A program made the translations under genes and the position numbers. Under the pieces are notes generated by a model. It was not told where the DNA came from. It did no database searches and was given only the letters and a program-made list of their open reading frames with translations. A DNA stretch of 64,000 nucleotides from Rhinopithecus roxellana (taxonomy: Eukaryota > Chordata > Mammalia > Primates > Cercopithecidae), in the NCBI RefSeq assembly GCF_007565055.1, contig NC_044555.1, positions 35,224,611-35,288,610 of the forward strand. The letters run 5' to 3'. Positions 46,237 to 58,959 of the stretch are shown here, piece by piece; the first letter of the stretch is position 1, and every line of letters begins with the position of its first letter.

Positions 46237-49200
46237 CATTTTAGCCTTAAGTTTATAATGCACCCTTACTTTTAGTTAATAAAATATGTTTCTATCAAAA
46301 AAGGGTAGTTAGTCTAATTAAAATTTCTTCATCTGAAAAAGTTACCCACCATATAGAAAGCAATGAAATTTTTTTTTCCTGTACAATAGCAATAGCAATA
46401 ATAATTTCTCTAAGTAATATTACAAATTTAGTGTTATTAAAAAGTACTTGGATACATGTTTGATATTTTCTATTGGAAAATATCTTTCATCTGCAAATAT
46501 ACCTAGGGAAGCAGTAGGTCAATTGAAAAATTGTTCTCTTGCAATGTTATACTACTCACGATTCAGTAAATGGGTATAGTTCTTATCCTATTCAAATAAA
46601 GAGGAAAGACTCATAGGCCTTTTTCTTCTTATAAGCTTCTATTTTACCAGGTGAAGTCTTGATAATTCCATCAACTTTGGAACCTAATTAGAGAAGTGAC
46701 TGATTTATATCTTCTCAGCTGTGTGAACATAATTCTGCCTATTGAATTGAGGGGTTGTTAATCCCTGGCAATCATGTTTGTGCCAACTTGATCGGTGAGC
46801 TTAGACTATTTCCAGTCATAGGAGGTTGAAAAGCATGTGGATTTTACAAAAGAAACAGGGAAAAGATGATGATTCTAAATGAAAACAGAACAGGACTAAA
46901 CAAGTCTTGATATGATGAAGTTCAGAAAATAAAAGATTCTGTGAAATGTACCGGTGAACCCTTGGGGAAATGAAGAAATAAAATGAAGCTTTTTCAGCTT
47001 GATTAATGTTTGAATTTTTGTTAACAGAAGTGGAATTTGAGGAGAATAGGATTTACCTTCTAAGGGAAAAACGTATTTTGAAAAATGCCTTCTAGTTCAC
47101 ATGGTTTAACAACAACAAAAATTTTAATATACAATACTGAGACTAGTAAAAAAATCAAATCCCAAGGGGAAGAAAAAGATTACTGAATCATATAATTAAA
47201 CTATAGTTTACATATAGGTTTACTACAAATAATTTAGAATTTCAAATAAGATCAGTGTATTTTCCAAAGTATACATTTGCATTATATTTATACAGGTAAT
47301 CAATCTGTCTTATAAAGACTCAGATTATACAATTTTCTTAATTTCCTCCTGTGATACAAAATAAAACACACAATGTCAAATGACGACAGCAACCTCAACC
47401 ACAAACACAACCATCTAGATATGAAGGTTCATTTCAGAGAACAGTATCTTTCTAACATTTGGCATCTGCCATCTTCAAGACCATTGTAGAGAAAAGGGGC
47501 TGACCTGGCAAGAGAAATGTAAGATAAGGTGATCTATGATAGGCACGATTGGGTGTTTTTCTGACAATGACTTGCTAAATAAAAGAATGACTTTTTGTGA
47601 AAGACTGTGAGAACGTAAGCCTGGATTGATTTATGTGAGGTATTGTCCAGGCTGAATGTGAACTAAATAATGTCTCACGGTACCCAAGATTTTATTAATT
47701 GTTTCCCATCAAGGGCAAATTGGAGAAGAGATAACAATAATCTGAATGATTCGAACCTTTCCTGTTCTACCCTGTCTATCCTATAACTTTTATCCTCCCT
47801 TCTTTTGTTGCAGTTGTCTGTGTATTTAAAAAACCCAAAATACAGAAAACAGAGCTTGAGTGTTTGTGTGTGTATATGTGTGTGTGCATACCAAATTTCA
47901 AATGTGAGTTGGAATTGCATCAGAGATCTCTCTGAAAGCCTATTCAGGCTCTTGAGAAAATTGTCAACAATTAATAGGGACATAGCTACATCACATTACC
48001 ACTCTTTTGGTAAAGCTGGCAATGGTATAAATTTTCCATAGTCTTCGTGGTAATTCAAACATGGATTGCTTTATGCCCAGTGAAATAAACTTTGAGATAG
48101 GAAAATGAATCATGTGAACTAGTTTTCAAGGGAGATACAGTGTAACAGAACACTGGTCTTAAATATATAACATTAATAGCCAACTGTATAAAAAGGAGTG
48201 CTCATTTTAAATGGGATTTGTGTCTTTATTAAATTTTATCTCATGGGATTTTTATTTCTGTCTAAATATATATAGCATTAATTATATGAAAATTAATAAA
48301 ATCAAATTTATTTTCTAAAGTATTCACTTAATTCAGATATTTATGTGAAGTAGGCTTCCCCTTCTGTCTTCTCTTCCCAACTTCACTTCCTATCATGAAA
48401 AGTTACAGCCATAAACTTTGGGCAAAATACTTCTTGACCAATGCTACCTGATTCAATAAAGTTTCTTCTCTATTTGTAAAAAAATGTTACTGTTTTCATA
48501 TATCAAGTCCATCAAACTATATTCTATAACTGTTGACTTCTGTGATTTTTAAAAAATATTGTCATAGTGCAATGACATCATTTTCATCCATTGGAGCTCA
48601 GCTCTGTCTTCTTTTGGTAAAAATTGCTTGCTCTAAGATGACAGATTAATCTCACAGTTGATGGATTGATTTCTCTTTTTTTATTGGTTGGTTTAAGCAA
48701 ACCAGTATGTAAAAACTATCACATAATTTTAAATAGTTTTTTAAGTTGAACCTCTTTCCTATCTGCCCTAAACCTCTTTGTTGTAATTAATTCTGTGGGT
48801 TTAACTGAACTTTTATCTTGAAAAATATCAGTAAACTCATCCAAATTGAGAAGTAAATGTTGTGATATGTTTTCCCTTTGTAAAATGTCTTTCCATGTTT
48901 GTCAAAATCCTCCGTAAGTTTCATTTACTTTATCCTTACCTATCATATAGATATTCTTATTAGAGCTTCCTTAGCAATAATAATCACAAATCCATGTGTA
49001 TATGCATGTGCACATATGTGAAATATATATATACATACTCTGTAAACTCAATCCAGTGAATGTTAAGGAGTCTGCTATAGATCTACTCAATTGAGTCAAT
49101 TTATCTTCTTGAACATCACAATCATCGTAATGATTAAAAAGAGCTCATGTTTTATATTTTCCACTTGGTCCAGCAACCTACTTGACCTGCTTGTATAAGT

Positions 49201-49374
49201 CCTGTTTCCTCACCCTTACAAAAGGTAGAATAATCAGGGCCTTCAGGATTATATCCTAACTTGGCCTGTTTAAGACCTCTGTGAGCATGCTAGCAAAAGA
49301 AGACTTCGCTAGATACAAATTAAATCTTGCCGGGAACATTCACTATGGCTTACCAATAAAAGATTTTTTAAGTT
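46237..49374. other. Unassigned intergenic sequence
   Basis: About 3.1 kb AT-rich without a recognisable gene. A short TG-rich patch lies at 47,862-47,888 and an (AT)n patch near 49,025-49,035. Open frames are short and lack domains. Confidence 0.5.
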
Positions 49375-49524
49375 CTGATTCTGCTGCTTACTATACTGTG
49401 TGGCCTTGGACATTTTGAACCACATTTCTTCATTTGTAAAATGAGAACCATAATGCCTCATAAGACTTCATTTGTTGTGATAATACATTACATATGCCTA
49501 GTGCTTAATACAATGTATTGGCAG
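49375..49524 (+). mobile_element. MIR fragment, sense
   Basis: 'ctgattctgctgcttactat', 'gtgtggccttggacat' and 'cttcatttgtaaaatgagaa' in MIR order. Confidence 0.75.
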
Positions 49525-49605
49525 ACGAAGAAATCCGTATAGGGAAGACGAGTAATTCACTCAAGCTCACACAGTAGGCAGCAGTGGAATTGGGCATTAG
49601 CTCAT
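49525..49605 (-). mobile_element. MIR fragment, antisense
   Basis: 'gaagacgagtaattcactca', 'agctcacacagtaggcagca' and 'gtggaattgggcattag' match antisense MIR. It lies immediately after a sense MIR. Confidence 0.65.
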
Positions 49606-50466
49606 TCATAATTGAAGCCAAACTTGTATTTATCTTTCTATTATAGTAGCAAATAGACTTCTTTATCATCTCTATCAAAACATGATACAAAGTTGATCTC
49701 TTCCTTTCTCCTAATGCCATCTAATATGTGCTTTATCTTTTTATTTTACTTTATGATTAAATTAATATCACTCTCTGGCAACGTACTTAAGTATAATTAA
49801 TTATGACTCCTTCTTTGCTCAAGATAAAAATAATCATTAGTGACTATGAAGTCGTCTATCAAAAAGGGTATCTGTTCTAATTAAGCTAAATTTATTATAG
49901 AGATCAGAAAACAGAAATATCATAGTGACATCATATTCTTTGGTTTTCTGACTTTTGACAGGTAAATCAAAAGTGTACCCTTTATAATTATTTAATTTTT
50001 AATAATCTCAGTACAGTCAAATAGTATACTTCATTTCTTCAGTATGTCATATTTACAAGGATATACTTTGTCTTTATTCCTCTCATTCATTTTGCCTTCA
50101 TATGCTCTTTTTAAGTACATTTTAATAGTAAAAGCCGCAAAAAACATGTAAATCTTTTGGGCTTTTGAGGCTTTCTGACCAAAGGTAACAATAGTATCAA
50201 TAGTTGTATCTTTGGAGATTTGAGTTTTTACCATAATGGTTAAAAAATAATACTGACAAACATTAAGCCCTTTCTTTGTCCTGTGGGATAGGGTAGAGGG
50301 AAAAACTGATTGGCTTCTAATTACATAAGAGAGGAGATAGGATAATTAGATACCATTTGTAAAAATAATTCCAAGGACAGGAAAAATGCCGATAAATACA
50401 AATCTTGTGGGGATAAAGGAGAGAAATAGAAAGGAATCAACATTAACACTTACAGTATTTACAGAA
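49606..50466. other. Unassigned intergenic sequence
   Basis: AT-rich; no gene or named repeat. Confidence 0.5.
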
Positions 50467-50804
50467 TAGGCATACCTCGGCGATATTGTGGGCTCAGTTC
50501 CAGACCATTGCAATAAACTGAAATACTGATAAATACAAATTTCTCAGGTATTTTTTTTTTTTTTTGGTTTCCTAATGCATATAAAAAATATGTTTACATT
50601 AAGCTATAGTCTATTAAATGTGCAAGAGCATTATGTCTTTTAAAATGTATATACCATAATTTACAAATATTGCTAAAAAAACGCTGAAGATCATCTGAGC
50701 CTTCAATGGATAGTAATCTTGTTGATGGTGGAAGGCCTTACCTCGATGTTGATGGTTACTGACTGATCAGAGTAGTGGTTGCTGAAGGTTGGAGTGGCTG
50801 TGGC

Positions 50805-50943
50805 TTTTTTTTTTTTTTTTTTGGAGAGACAGGGTTTTGCCATGTTACCCAGGCTGGTATTGAATTCCTGGACTCAAGTAATTCTTCTGTCTTGGACTCC
50901 CAAAGTGCTGGAAGTACAGGCATGAGCCACACCATGCCTGGCC
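50805..50943 (-). mobile_element. Alu left-arm (FLAM-like) insertion within Tigger1
   Basis: T-tract, 'gagacagggttttgccatgt', ending 'gccacaccatgcctggcc'; a monomer only. The Tigger1 sequence 'gctgtggc|aatttcttaa' is split, with tggc repeated on both sides (50,801-50,804 and 50,944-50,947). Confidence 0.85.
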
Positions 50944-51257
50944 TGGCAATTTCTTAAAATAAGACAACAGTGATGTCTGCTGCATCAGTTGACTCTTCCT
51001 TTCACAAAAGATTTCTCTGTAGTCTGCCATGCTGTTTGATAGCATTTTACCCATTGTAGAACTTCATTTAAAAATTGGAGTCAGTCCTCTCGCTGCTGCC
51101 ACTTTATCAACTAAGCTTATGTAATATTCTAAATCCTTTTTTGTATTTCAACAATGTCCTCAGGATCTTCACCGGTAGTAGTTTATATGTCAAGAAACCA
51201 TTTTGTTTGCTCATCCTTAAGAAGCAACTCCTCATCTGTTAAAATTTTATCATGAGA

Positions 51258-52562
51258 CTAGAGCAATTCAGTCCCATCTTCAGGCTCCACTTCTAATTCT
51301 AGTTCTCTTGCCATTTCTACCACATCTGCAGTGACTTCCTTCACTGAAGTCTTCAGCCTCTCAAAATCGTGCATGAGGGTTGGAATAAACTTCTTCCAAA
51401 CTCCTGTTAATGTTAGTATTTCGACTCTTCTCCCATGAATCATGAATGTTCTTAATGGTATCTAGAATGGTGAACATTTTCCAAATAATTTTCAATTTAG
51501 TTTACACAGATGTATGAGAGGACTAACAATTTAATGCAGCTATATCCATGGAAAATATATTTATTAAATAATGAGATTTGAATATCAAAATTATTCTTTG
51601 ATTCATGGACTATAGAATGGATGTTGTATTAGCAAGCATGAAAACAACTTTAATCTCCTTGTATGTCTCCATTAGAGCTCTTGGCTGACCAGGTACATTG
51701 GCAATGAGCAGTAGTATGTTAAAAGCAATCTGTTTTTCTCAGCAGCAGATCTGAACAGTTGGGTTAAAATATTCAGTAAATCATGCTGAGAAAATATGTG
51801 CTGTCATTCAGGCTTTGATGTTCCATTTATAGAGTTCAGCCTCAGTTCATTTAGTGTAATTCTTAAGTGCCCTAGGTTTTGCAGAATGGTCAATGAACAT
51901 TGGTTTCAACTTAAAGTTGTCAAACGCATTAGCTGCTAACAAGAGCATCAGTCTGTCCTCTGAAGCTTTGAAGCTATGAATTGACTTCTTTCCCTGTGCA
52001 AGTCCTAGATGGTGTCGTCTTTCACTATATGGCTGTTTCATCTACATTGAAAATATGCTGTTTAGTGTAGCCACCTTCATGAATTATTTTAGCTGGATCT
52101 GGGTAACTACCTGAAGTTTCTTCATCAGCACTTGCTGCTTCACCTTGCACTTTTGTGCTATGAAGATAGCTATTTTCCTTCAACCTCATGAACTAACCCC
52201 TGCTAGCTTCAACGTTTTCTTCTGCAGCTTCCTTACCTCTCAGACTTCATAGAATTAATCTTTCTCTGGATTAGACTTTAGCCTAAAGAAATGTTGGGAC
52301 TTGTTTGATCTTCTATTCAGACCGCTAAAACTTTCTCAGTATTAGCAGTAAAGCTGTTTTGCTTTTTTGTAATTAATGTGTTAACTGGAATATAACTTTT
52401 ACTTTCCTTCAAGACCTTGTCCTTTGCAGTCACAACTTGGCAAACTATTTGGTGCAAGAGGTCTAGCTTTTGGCTTATCTTGGCTTTTGACATGTCTTTC
52501 TCACTAAGCTTAATCATTTCTAGCTTTTGATATAAAGTTAGATATGCGTGACTCTTTTTCAC
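51258..52562 (-). pseudogene. Tigger1 transposase relic (CENP-B/jerky-like family)
   Basis: Minus-strand frame pieces of the former pogo-type transposase. 52,317-52,562 has the N-terminal helix-turn-helix style region ('LTLYQKLEMIKLSEKDMSKA', 'KISQKLDLLHQIVCQVV'). 51,847-52,041 has a middle part ('FKASEDRLMLLLAANAFDNF'), and 51,258-51,443 the C-terminal acidic part ('ADVVEMARELELEVEPEDGT'). Stops and frameshifts separate them. The catalytic DDE residues cannot be followed reliably. Such transposases moved elements by cut-and-paste at TA sites; this copy is dead. Confidence 0.8.
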
Positions 52563-53019
52563 TTGAACACATAAGATGCTGTTTTATGGTTATTAATTGG
52601 CTTGATTTCAGTATTGTTGTGTGTCAGGAAATAGGCCAGAGGAAAAAGAGAGAGATGGGAAAATGGTTGGTTAGTGGAGTAATCATAACACACACATTTA
52701 CTGATTGTTTGCCCTCTTATCTGGGCATGCTTTGTGGTATCCAAAGCAGTTATAATAGTGACATCCAAGATCACTAATCACCATAACAGATATAATAATA
52801 ATGAAAAAGTTTGGAATATTGTGAGAGTCACCAAAATGTGACACAGAGACACAAAGTAAGCACATGCTGTTAGAAAAACAGCATCGATAGAAGTGTTGGA
52901 CTCAAGGTTGCCTCAGATCTTCAATATGTAAAAAACACACCTCTAAAGAACAACAAAGTGAAGTGCAGTGAAATGTGGTATGCTTCTAAATGTTATATTA
53001 TTGTGTTTACAACATGCTG

Positions 53020-53240
53020 CGCTGAGCAATTTACAGATGTTATATCTAATTTTCAAAATAGTCCTTCTGAAGAAGAGGAATTACAAACTCACTCTGGAGC
53101 TTAAGAAAAAGCGGGTAACATATTGTGGTGAGAGTTAATTAACTTTCCTAAGATCAAAAATTATAAAGTGCCAAAACAAAAAATCAAGGCCAAGTCAGTC
53201 TGACCCTAAGAATAATGCTTCTCCCAGAACTTTACATCAC
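53020..53240 (-). mobile_element. MIR, antisense
   Basis: Degenerate antisense MIR: 'tttacagatgttatatctaa', 'aagaggaattacaaactcac', then 'ttaactttcctaagatcaaa', 'aatcaaggccaagtcagtct'. Confidence 0.55.
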
Positions 53241-54813
53241 TTGGATGAAATGTATCCAAGAGTTATTCTCAGCAGTTAAGATTTGGCCACTAAGGAAGTA
53301 AGGCTTTCTGACAAATCTGTCATAGATGGGCCATTCAGAGAGTGAGCTAAATATAAAGGAAAGAAAATAAGAGGTGAGGCCTCCTGTACTATTTTAATGA
53401 TATGCACATCCTTTAAAAGGTGTCTCATTTTAATGTCTTTTCCCCCAGAATAATATCAGAGCGACAGGAAATCCATTCTGTCGTTGATATCCAATGCCAT
53501 ATCTATTTTTCTCAGTGATGCACTGCTTTTTGATCCAAATAATGATATTTATTAGTTTGGATGAGTCACCTTTTTTTGCATACTACTCTGCCCACTGGCT
53601 TCTTTGAATCCCTTTCTAGATATACAGGGAATTACTATTAGTCAAGCTCTAAAATTTTATGTTATTAAACCGGTCCACAAAAGTTGTATCCAGTCATTTC
53701 CTCCTTATTTTTCCCTCTTAAAGTGTTAGAGAGCTATGAGATACATTTTCTTTTTACAAATAGCAAGAGTAATGTCAGACATCGCTCAGATCTCAGAAAA
53801 AAAACATATTGAATGAAGATTGAAATTTGACATTAGCTAGTGCTATTGCAGTCTTAACTGAAGGTCACAGGATACGTGACCACCAAAGTTCCCTCCTAGA
53901 CTCCCCACTGTTTTCCTTCTCTGCTTTTTCTCCACTGTTTTCCTTCTCTGCTTTCGTCACTCTGTCACATAAAGTGGATTTTCTCCACTGTTTTCCTTCT
54001 CTGCTTTCGTCACTCTGTCACATAAAGTTCACAGGGCTTCTCTAAGGGAAGGATCAGGCACTGTAATGAACACTTTTCTGTTAAAGACTTCCAGAGATAG
54101 AGGTTTTGCAGCAGTGAATCAGTATGCTTTTCTGGCAGTTCGCATTGTCATGACATTCTTTCTTTTATTTTCAGTAAACTTTTCTTACTTTCCAATCCAA
54201 AGCTTCCTCCCTTTTTGTTTTTCTTCTTTTTATTATCCTTCATGTCACAATCCATCATACATTTGCTTTTATGTAATTTTTAGCATTTTTTTTCAAATGA
54301 AACAGGCCCTTTTAAATTCTTTTTTATGACTCAGTTTTTCAATTAAGGTGAGTTCTTTCAGACAACAGATCAGAATTTTGTTCTGTATGCAGTACTAGGG
54401 AAGTTATAAGCCATATGAGTAAACGCTTAGCACAGAAGACAAGAGATCAGTGTTCTAGAACATTTCAAAAGTGGCTTCAGATGCAAAACTACACTGGGCA
54501 AAATTTCTGTTTTCATTTATTACATATTATGTGGAGTTAAATATTAAATACTATTATACCTTAGTACCCTGATTCTGCCTTTATCTTCATTGATTTTAAA
54601 CAAAAGATCTCTTTTCCATCTTCTCTTTTTAAATTGCTCTAGAGTTGTGAATTGGGATTTATAATCTGAACCAAATACATCAAGCCATAAGGCAGGTTGA
54701 GTTAATAGGGGAAAATCCAGATGTCCAAATTCTACTCTATGTCTTTTATCCAAAGTGTGAATTCTTTGCCTATTCATTTTTCAGAAGGGACTTCTGTAAG
54801 TACATATTATAGT
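53241..54813. other. Unassigned intergenic sequence with tandem repeat
   Basis: No gene. It contains the local duplication at 53,905-54,028. The frame crossing the duplication (53,827-54,045) is repeat-derived and unsupported. Confidence 0.5.
53905..54028. repeat. Nested tandem duplication (53-bp period plus partial copy)
   Basis: Copies 53,928-53,975 and 53,981-54,028 are identical over 48 bp (ttctccactgttttccttct...). A third, partial copy of the first half ('ccactgttttccttctctgc') precedes them at 53,905-53,927. Confidence 0.9.
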
Positions 54814-54827
54814 AAAACTGATGAGAC

Positions 54828-55121
54828 GCTGGGCGCGGTGGCTCAAGCCTGTAATCGCAGCACTTTGGGAGGCCGAGACGGGCGGATCACTAGGACAGGA
54901 GATCGAGACCATCCTGGCTAACACGGTGAAACCCCGTCTCTACTAAAAACTACAAAAAACTAGCCGGGCGACGTGGCGGCGCCTGTAGTCCCAGCTACCC
55001 GGGAGGCTGAGGCAGGAGAATGGCGTGAACCCGGGAGGCGGAGCTTGCAGTGAGCTGAGATCCGGCCACAGCACTCCAGCCTGGGTGACAGAGCGAGACT
55101 CCGTCTCAAAAAAAAAAAAAA
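54828..55121 (+). mobile_element. AluYR-type Alu, sense, with perfect TSD
   Basis: CpG-rich, little-diverged Alu beginning 'gctgggcgcggtggctcaag'; the 'caagcctgtaat' variant is the sense counterpart of the Old World monkey signature. TSD aaaactgatgagac at 54,814-54,827 and 55,122-55,135. Confidence 0.93.
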
Positions 55122-55135
55122 AAAACTGATGAGAC

Positions 55136-56052
55136 AAGAATTTTTTTTTTTTTGGCTTATATTCTGATTTCTGACATGTTGTCTTCCAATATGGGTATCT
55201 ACTGCCCATATTGGTATCTACTGCCCATAGCAACTGCCCAGTTGTCAGAAACCTCGTCCCTATTTTTGTACCCATTAAAAAAAAAAAAAAAAAGATTTGT
55301 GTTTAGTTTCATTGGAGCAGTAGTTTTCAGCATGAATTTGACTTTTTTTTTCTATGACTAATTACTAATTAAATTTATCCTCTGGTATTCCTTTCTTTGT
55401 CCGTTCAATAGACTCCTGTTTCAATCTCTTGCCGTTCTGTAACTTGCCATTCCCTTGAGATGTGATAGCTAACTAAAGTTAACTTAACAGCAGCATAGAA
55501 AATTCAGAGTATCATCTGTACAAGTGTATATGTATAGTAATACCTAAAATTTAGTACAGGGCCTGTGCTTGTGTCTCTAATAAGGACCTTGGTTTTTTTT
55601 GCTATGAGGAACTCTATGATTTCTAATAATTAATCCTCAACCTACCACAGAATTAAGTCTGACAGTTGGGAACACCTAAATGTTTTCCTTACTCAGTTAA
55701 TATAAAACAGTGCCAGAAAGGAATCCTTAAATGGAAACTTAGAAGAATATTCAGAAACTATTACATGTCTTCAATCAACCCACAAAATGAACTTAAATCC
55801 CATTTTTATTAAATGAATTTAACCTTTGTATCTATGCAGTATCATAATTAGCATTAGCATAACCCTTTTATTAATCTTGAATTCTTTTTGTTAACTGCTA
55901 GATTTTCCTCCTGAATTATGTCTTCGTTTGCAACTTGTTTTTATACTTTATAGACATAAGAGCAAAGTAAAGAATATAAAAATAATTCAGTGTTTTTGCA
56001 AAAGTGATACTGCATGAAATTACCAAAATAAGACTTTAAAAAAAGTAGAGTT
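55136..56052. other. Unassigned intergenic sequence
   Basis: Contains T-run 55,141-55,153, an imperfect 19-bp duplication ('tatctactgcccatattgg' type) at about 55,195-55,228, and an A-run at 55,275-55,293. No gene. Confidence 0.5.
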
Positions 56053-56351
56053 GACTAGGCATGGTGGCTCATGCCTGCAATCCCAGCACTTTGGGAGGCT
56101 GAGGTGGGCGGATCACCTGAGGTCAGGAGTTCGAGACCAGCCTGACCAACATGGTGAAACCCCATCTCTAATACAAATACAAAAATTAGCCAGGAGTGGT
56201 GGTGCATGCCTGTAATCCCAGCTACATGGGAGGCTGAGGCAGGAGAATCGCTTGAACCCAGTAGGCAGAGTGTGCAGTGAGCCAATATCGCACCACTGCA
56301 TTCCAGCCTGGGCTACAAGAGCAAAATTCATTCTCAAAAAAAAAAAAAAAG
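56053..56351 (+). mobile_element. AluS-type Alu, sense
   Basis: Two-arm Alu beginning 'gactaggcatggtggctcat' and ending in an A-tail. Possible short TSD agagtt on both sides. Confidence 0.92.
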
Positions 56352-57034
56352 GCAGAGTTACTATCTTATCAGTTCTTGGCCAACCATGTGCACAACTGAA
56401 TACTGAAAAGTTAATACATTCTTTATCAACCTTGCCTTACAAATACTATGACGATATCCTTTCTTGAAGCTAGTTTATTGAGTTTTAATTGATAATCATT
56501 TAAAAGAAAAATATTTCAATAATAATGCAACTTTAATAAGGGCATGGAATTCATTCGTTAGGTCATTTTCATATTTTTTGGTCCAATTTTTTAAATTAGA
56601 AGATAAAACACAGAGTGCTACAGAGTGACCTAAGAATGAATTGGGATACAATACTAACAAATAGAATTCAGTACTTGAGCTCCAGATTCCCTGTTGTTCC
56701 CTGTAGCCAAATATTTTTCAAGTATCAGAATATAATAGGTTAATATCTGAACTTTGAAGAGTATCTGCCCCTAAAATAAAATAAGACTTATGTCCTTGCA
56801 GGCTGACTTTAGCATTTTTTTCTTTTTTCTTGTACAACCCGCAACATAACATTTGGTATATTGTTCCAGTTCTATGATCATTAGCAGCCTTTGGAGTACT
56901 GTAGGTGGCAAAAATGAAGCGAAGAAAAGAAGAGTTTTCAAATTCTTTATGAAGCTAAGACTTTAGGAGAATTGAGATTTTTTAATGAACTCTACTCCAA
57001 TTGCTTACTTAATAGTTCATGTTTACACTGGGGA
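56352..57034. other. Unassigned intergenic sequence
   Basis: No gene or recognisable repeat. Confidence 0.5.
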
Positions 57035-58140
57035 GCCATTGTTTGCACACTACCCATGTGACAAGTGATTCATAACCAGAATATATAAGGAGCTCAAATA
57101 GCTCTATAGGAAAATATTAATAATACCATCAAAAATGGGCAAAATATATCAATAGACATTTCTGAAAAGAAGACACACAAATCTCATACAAGTATCTGAA
57201 AAGGTGCTCAACATCATTGAACATCAGATAAATGCAAATCTAAACTACAATGAGATATCTTCTCACCCCAGTTAAAATGGCTTTTATCCAAAAGACAGGC
57301 AATAACATATGCTAGTGCAGATGTGGAGAGAAGGGAACCCTACTAGTACAGTGTTGGTGGAAATGTAAATTAGTACAATCACTATAGAGAACAGTTTGGA
57401 GTTCCCTCAAAAAACCAAAAATTGAGCTACCATATGATCCAGCAATCCCATTGCTTGATATATACCAGAAAGAAAGGAAACCAGTATATTGAAGAGACAT
57501 TTGCACTCCTATGTTTGTTGCAGCACTGTTTGCAATAGCTAAGATTTGTAAGCAACCCAACTTTCCATCAACAGATGAATGGAGAAAGAAAATGTGGTAC
57601 ATACACACAATGGTATACTATTTAGTCATAGTAAAGAATGAGATCTTGCCATTTGCAACAACATCTATGGAAATGAAGACCATTACGTTAAGTGAAATAA
57701 ACCAGACACAGAAAGACAGACATTGCATGTTCCCACTTTTTTGTGGGATCTAAAAATAAAGTCAATTGAACTCAGAATATAGAAAGTTGAAGGATGGTTA
57801 CCAGAGTCTGGGAACAGTAGCCGGGGTTTGGGATGAGGTGGAGATGGTTAATGGGTCCAAAAATATAGAAAGAATAAATAAAAACTACAATTTGGTGACA
57901 CAATAGCATCACTATAACCAATAATAATTTAATTGTACATTTTAAAATAAAGAGTATAATTGGATTGTTTTAAATTAAAAGGATAAATGCTTGAGGAGAC
58001 CAATATCCCATTCCCCATGATGAGATTATTTCACTTTGCACACATGTATCAAAACATCTCAGGTACTCCATAAATATATACACCTGCTATGTACCCACAA
58101 AAATGAAATACAAAATTAGAAATTAAAAAAATAAAAGTAT
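57035..58140 (+). mobile_element. Old L1 3' end (L1MA-like), sense
   Basis: ORF2 C-terminal blocks 'gagctcaaatagctctatag', 'accatatgatccagcaatcc' and 'tgaatggagaaagaaaatgt', then an L1MA-style 3'UTR ('gatggttaatgggtccaaaa', 'gcacacatgtatcaaaacat') and an A-rich end. Several stops; non-functional. Confidence 0.88.
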
Positions 58141-58949
58141 CATGATTTCAATTCCCATGAAGAGTATTTGAAATTAGTGAACACATTTTTTCTTGTTAAA
58201 TTACACATGGTATTATTAACATATCTTTAGAAAGATTAAAACTTATTTTAACGCACTCACACTGTCTCAAAAGAACCAAAATTATTTAATATAATAAGCC
58301 AGAAAGTTAGCCATAAAATTAGTTTACTTTAAAACATTTATCACACCCTAGAGCTAAAAGAAAATACTTTTTAAAAGAGCAACACATAAAATATATTCTC
58401 CTATTTAAAATTCCTGCCCATGAGAAGGGATCTAACATAATTGAGTATTTCTTGGAAGAACATTTACTCATGTTTTCAAGACCCGACTGAATTGTTTAGC
58501 GCAAATATCTGAATTTTACTTTGCTGATAGAACTAAGTTTCTTCCTTTCAAGCAGTAATATCCAGCATATTTAAAAACAAATTATTGATTTATTATGAAT
58601 AAATGAAAGAGTACATGAGTGAATTAAGTGGACCCTTATCTGACATATTTCAAGTTAGCTCTTTTAGCGTAAGGGGCATTCTACGTTTCAGGGTGAATTA
58701 TTAGAACTACTTCTAAATGTACTCTTATTCCCAAATATGAATCATAAACAGAATAAGATTGCTAACTGGAGAATTAATGGTGAAAATGGTCTCTTTATTT
58801 GATTAAAAGAATTTGCATCATTTTTCTAGAACAGGAGTGTACATAATGTATCTAGCAAAATTAAAGAGAAGTTTTAAGAAAATAAAAACTATATGCACAT
58901 GCACATATACAGACATACTCACATGTGCATATCCTGCATGTATTTAATG
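58141..58949. other. Unassigned intergenic sequence
   Basis: AT-rich; no gene or named repeat. Confidence 0.5.
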
Positions 58950-58959
58950 AGTCCTAAGT

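Larger units (their letters stand above)
50467..52986 (-). mobile_element. Tigger1 DNA transposon, nearly full length
   Basis: The left end 'aggcatacctcggcgatatt' and the right end 'gtgaaatgtggtatgctt' are the decayed terminal inverted repeats of Tigger1 (TcMar-Tigger). The body follows Tigger1 in order, e.g. 'ctcgatgttgatggttactg', 'aggctccacttctaattcta', 'atggctgtttcatctacatt', 'gatataataataatgaaaaa'. After subtracting the inserted Alu arm the length is about 2.38 kb, against about 2.42 kb for the consensus. The right TA is visible at 52,987-52,988; the left target dinucleotide is decayed. Orientation is from the transposase relic on the minus strand. Confidence 0.93.
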
